Source: Anaerostipes sp. (GTDB lineage Bacteria; Bacillota; Clostridia; Lachnospirales; Lachnospiraceae). From it: 64,000 bases of DNA. The position numbers and the translations under genes are program-made. Within the stretch, counting starts at the first letter, position 1, and the number at the start of each line of letters is the position of its first letter. Location of the stretch: assembly GCA_028697725.1 (NCBI GenBank), contig JAQVEG010000006.1, positions 1 through 64,000 of the forward strand, in the 5' to 3' direction. The notes under the pieces are model-generated. The model was not told the origin of the DNA and did no database searches. It worked only from the letters and a program-made list of their open reading frames with translations. This document shows, piece after piece, positions 60,874-64,000 of the stretch.

Positions 60874-62982
60874 TTATTTCTTTCGTTGTTCCTTGACAAA
60901 TACAAACAGAGTTCCTAAGACACTAAGAATAATCAAAGACAAAATGAAAAATGACGTTCTTTTTGTCCCATCTTTTATTTCCTTTGGTATGATTTGCATT
61001 TTTTTCATTTGTTCCTCTACCGATGAGAATACATTTTTTTCAATAATTTCAAATGAGATTTCTTTTGATGCCACATTCCCCACTTGATCTTCTCCTTCTA
61101 CCTTTATTCGATACTTTCCTTTTTTAAACATCATTTTCTGATGATTGCTATGATCCTTTTCTTCTTTTCCATTTACAAAAATACGAGTAATTTTATCATC
61201 ATCGCGCTGAGTTTTAATTTGTATCTTTCTTTTCCCTTCATACACTTTTCCATCCTTGACTCCAAGAATCAAAATCTCTGGCGGTGTTCCATCATAATAA
61301 AATTCATTTTCCTTGTTATATTCATCCTTATTTCCAGACATATCCTTTACAGCAAATCTAATTTTATAGTTTCCATCTTCCTTCAATGGTTCTGTCATTG
61401 TAACGATATTCTTTTTTTGAACATAATCTACTTCTTTATCATTTAGCTGAAACTTTTCTACTAAATAAGGATCAATATTATCCACCTGAAATTGCAGCTG
61501 TATTCTCCTTTGATTGATTTTTTTACCAATTAAATTTTTCGTAAGCAGCCGAATGGAAGAACCTTTCTGATTCACAGTAAATGCTATCTTACTCTTTACT
61601 GTATTTCCTGCATAATCTTCAGCAAAAGCCTCTAATATATGATGTCCATCCTTCTTAATTTCTATTTTTAACTTGTGGTCACTGGTTATATTTTCATGAA
61701 TTCCTTTCCCATCTATCCATGCAGTACACTTTTTAGTGTCAAGATTTATATCATTCCATGAAATAACAGGAGCCACTTTTGTTCGATATGAATGAAATGC
61801 ATCTACCTGTGCAATCTGAATATTAGGAGCTGACTTGTCTAATACAAACTCTGAAATCTTTTCTGTCACTTGATTTCCAGCTTGATCTACTGCTGTAATT
61901 TCACAGCTTTGTCTCCCATCTTCTTCAAACAAGACTTGAATCTTGTCCCCCATCTTTCCTTGTTTTCCAGTTGTCTTTATATCTGATTTTTCTATATCTA
62001 TATATTTATCCAGCATTTGAATTTGAAGGTTCTGTTTCTTATTTCGATATTTACTTCCCTGCACATCTCCAAAAACTTTAATCTCAGGTTTTGTCTGATC
62101 AATACAAATGCCCTCTTTTACTTCTTTTTTTGATTTATGTCCTAACTCATCTTGTGTCCACCAAGTCAGCGTGTATTTTCCATCTTTAGAGAACTCCGGA
62201 ATTTGATTTTTATAAACTTTTGTTTCCTTCTCTTCTTCTGAAAACACTTCATAGTTTGCTGTTATTTCTGGTCCCTTTGAATCTTTTTCTAATTCTATGG
62301 TTATTTTAGGTGGCTTAGTATACCATCCATTTTGATTTTCCTGATTTATTTTTAATGTAATATTTTTAGGATTTTCTTTCCATAGCTTTATATCATATAT
62401 TACATTCTCGCTTTTTAATCCTGCATTGGATACACTGCGAATTTGAATCTTTCCAACATAGCTTTTTGATAAGATAACATGGTTTTCTTTCATTTTCTTC
62501 CACTGTGATTCTTCTGTTCTATATTCATATTCTAAAATATCTGAAACCGCTGTGGAACCACTTGCTCTGATTTTAATATCATTCTTGCTCCACTCCCCAG
62601 GTGTATAGGAGTCAAATGTCACTTCTGGCTTTGTTGGTCTGCTTTTATCAATACAGAATTCAGGAAACACAATTTCCTCTTCATGATAGGTAAGTTTTAC
62701 CTTATACCACCCATCTTCTTCAAATACAATTTTCCCTTTTTCCTCATCCTCCCAGTCAATAAAAACTTCCTCTCCATTTACATTACATATTACATCTTCA
62801 CTTATTTCTCCCTCCATAAGGGTAATGTCTAACTGTCTTGAATTAGTGAAATACATTTCTTCTGAATGATCTTGAAATGTAGCTGAAATGATATGCTCCT
62901 CTCCCTGCACCTGAAACATCCAACCCATAAAAAGAAATAAGACAAGACTTAAACATCCTAAGATCCATTTAACTCGGTTCAT
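60874..62982 (-). CDS. membrane-anchored Ig-like repeat surface protein
   Basis: 702 aa. Signal or membrane segment at the N-terminus (WILGCLSLVLFLFMGWMF). Then about six to seven beta-rich repeats with the Ig-like pattern D(K/Q)(T/S)xP...AGN (for example VDQAGNQVTEKI, AEDYAGNTVKSK, VKDMSGNKDEY, GEDQVGNVASKE). A C-terminal TM (SFFILSLIILSVLGTLFVFV) and a basic tail close it. Probably a displayed extracellular module. Its start overlaps the TPR gene end by 14 nt. No catalytic motif seen. Confidence 0.75.
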   Translation of the reverse strand: MNRVKWILGCLSLVLFLFMGWMFQVQGEEHIISATFQDHSEEMYFTNSRQLDITLMEGEISEDVICNVNGEEVFIDWEDEEKGKIVFEEDGWYKVKLTYHEEEIVFPEFCIDKSRPTKPEVTFDSYTPGEWSKNDIKIRASGSTAVSDILEYEYRTEESQWKKMKENHVILSKSYVGKIQIRSVSNAGLKSENVIYDIKLWKENPKNITLKINQENQNGWYTKPPKITIELEKDSKGPEITANYEVFSEEEKETKVYKNQIPEFSKDGKYTLTWWTQDELGHKSKKEVKEGICIDQTKPEIKVFGDVQGSKYRNKKQNLQIQMLDKYIDIEKSDIKTTGKQGKMGDKIQVLFEEDGRQSCEITAVDQAGNQVTEKISEFVLDKSAPNIQIAQVDAFHSYRTKVAPVISWNDINLDTKKCTAWIDGKGIHENITSDHKLKIEIKKDGHHILEAFAEDYAGNTVKSKIAFTVNQKGSSIRLLTKNLIGKKINQRRIQLQFQVDNIDPYLVEKFQLNDKEVDYVQKKNIVTMTEPLKEDGNYKIRFAVKDMSGNKDEYNKENEFYYDGTPPEILILGVKDGKVYEGKRKIQIKTQRDDDKITRIFVNGKEEKDHSNHQKMMFKKGKYRIKVEGEDQVGNVASKEISFEIIEKNVFSSVEEQMKKMQIIPKEIKDGTKRTSFFILSLIILSVLGTLFVFVKEQRKK

Positions 62983-64000
62983 AGATACCTCCTAGCTTTT
63001 GCTCAAGTATTTTATAATCATACTGCTGATTTCCTCCTAGTTTTTTTACTTTTTGATACATGGTTCTTGCTCCTTTAATGTCCCCTTCCTGATATAAAAA
63101 CAGACCATAATAGATATACCCATCCTTCTCTTTTGGATATGCTTCAATTAACATATGATAGATTCGCTTGGCATCTTTTAATTTCTCTTTCTCCTCATAA
63201 TACTGAGCAGCCTTTAGCCACACTTCTTGTTTCTTTGTGTTAGTATCCAACACTTTTACATACTCTTTTATATAGTCTTCCCATTTTGGACGTCCTTGAT
63301 AAATCTGCATTTTTTGTTTTTTTATTATGATTTCTTGATAGATTCTTTCATGAATATTTAGACTTTGGTATTGCTCCATATGTTGAATCAGTTTTTCTTT
63401 GATTCCATCTGATATTTGATATGATTTTAGATTGTCTTCTTGTATCTCATACACTTTAAGTACCGCAAGGAGCGTATGAAAATCCTTTGATATTTTCTCT
63501 AATTGATTTAGTATCTTTGAGACACTTGCCCAATCAATCTGATTTGTTTCCTTGGTTAATTCTTCCACTAATTCACAACACAACTTTCCTTCCTTATTAG
63601 GGTTCTTCTGCATAGAAAAATACTTCTTTGCCAATATATAATCTGACTGAAAAGAATCCTCCTGAACATCCCCCTGTAAATACAACTGTCCCACTCGATA
63701 CAACACTTCATCACACTGTGCTGCCCCATATTGATCTGACTCCACATATTGAACTAAAGCACTTAACCCCTCTTTGGTTCGATTCATATTCTGATAATAA
63801 TCCATCAAATGAAGATAAGCTAAAGCCTTAGAACTGTTACTTTCAATTGCTTTTTCATAAGCTCTTACCACTTTGGATTGAAATTTATGTTCATTCCTAA
63901 ATTCTGCTTCTAATCGAATTCCCTGTTTTAAATATGTATCATAAGATTTGTTAATACTTTCTTTTTTCCAGTGGATACTCATGGCAATCATCAAACCTGT
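62969..64000 (-). CDS. TPR-repeat protein, N-terminal part beyond the window
   Basis: The frame stays open to the right edge (…TGLMIAMSIHW), so the track start at 63994 (a TTG) is probably internal and the gene is partial. The first visible residues look like the end of a membrane helix. Then follow TPR-like units (for example ALAYLHLMDYYQNMNRTKEGLSALVQYV; AAQYYEEKEKLKDAKRIYHMLIEAYP; YIYYGLFLYQEGDIKGARTMYQKV). It is coupled to the Ig-like gene by overlap. A membrane protein with an unseen N-terminal domain, possibly a kinase or receptor, is a guess. Confidence 0.65.
   Translation of the reverse strand, partial: TGLMIAMSIHWKKESINKSYDTYLKQGIRLEAEFRNEHKFQSKVVRAYEKAIESNSSKALAYLHLMDYYQNMNRTKEGLSALVQYVESDQYGAAQCDEVLYRVGQLYLQGDVQEDSFQSDYILAKKYFSMQKNPNKEGKLCCELVEELTKETNQIDWASVSKILNQLEKISKDFHTLLAVLKVYEIQEDNLKSYQISDGIKEKLIQHMEQYQSLNIHERIYQEIIIKKQKMQIYQGRPKWEDYIKEYVKVLDTNTKKQEVWLKAAQYYEEKEKLKDAKRIYHMLIEAYPKEKDGYIYYGLFLYQEGDIKGARTMYQKVKKLGGNQQYDYKILEQKLGGIYEPS

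Noticed and set aside
1-64000. CRISPR array or phage/IS genes
   Set aside because: No regularly spaced repeats, transposase or phage genes seen; only the intron-like left end suggests mobility.

Overview
The window reads as chromosome of a low-GC Clostridia member, most likely Lachnospiraceae. The evidence is AT-rich DNA, AAGGAGG-type ribosome sites, a SCIFF (six-cysteine) peptide with its radical SAM maturase, a fused SecDF, a sorbitol PTS operon in the clostridial arrangement, and housekeeping genes with Firmicute-type protein sequences. Almost every gene is on the minus strand, so operons read right to left. Only three protein genes are on the plus strand (about 19.3, 30.8 and 57.1 kb). 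No gene-free stretch exceeds 300 bases.

Right to left: 60.8-64.0 kb encodes two envelope proteins (a TPR protein cut by the window edge and an Ig-like/TM protein). Next come an S1-domain protein, aroC, tgt and yajC, which end at a two-way terminator shared with a small plus-strand membrane protein. A PHP phosphoesterase follows, then the unit scfA-scfB-secDF (SCIFF precursor, maturase, Sec translocase motor). The exonuclease unit recJ-sbcD-sbcC and a secreted C39-type protein come next, then two tRNA genes (Val-TAC, Met-CAT).

At 38.2-45.0 kb is a sugar/alditol PTS operon: an MtlR-type activator, a mannitol-type IIA, a P-loop kinase, a IICB, a YggP-like dehydrogenase and a class II aldolase. 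It resembles the E. coli cmt/ygg cluster. From 38.1 to 31.2 kb are ispF, an acetyltransferase, a beta-CASP metallo-beta-lactamase, rluF, a divergent ligA and metA. A small XRE regulator lies divergent to a five-gene cluster (30.6-26.6 kb) of predicted phosphatases plus a dehydrogenase homologue that has lost its catalytic residues.

At 26.5-20.3 kb is an arsenic-resistance operon: arsR, arsD, arsA, a HesB-like protein and acr3. It continues into a cysteine-desulfidase gene, a 45-codon ORF and a cysteine-peptidase-like gene. I found two ArsR-type operators that share half-sites, and a 13-codon cysteine-rich leader ORF overlapping a hairpin upstream of arsD.

At 19.1-10.1 kb lie ruvA-ruvB-zapA-U32-ftsW/rodA-pbp-nudix and a D,D-carboxypeptidase. 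At 9.9-4.7 kb is the sorbitol operon srlD-gutR-gutM-srlA-srlE-srlB. At 4.6-0.2 kb are a metallophosphoesterase, scpA, scpB, ilvB and ilvH. The first ~122 bases look like the 5' end of a group II intron inserted just past the ilvH terminator.

The strongest candidates for something less described are the Cys-rich leader and hairpin in the ars operon, the extended ars operon, the SCIFF unit with a hairpin between precursor and maturase and SecDF downstream, and the degenerate half-duplication in the C39 protein. All calls are from reading the sequence; no database search was run.
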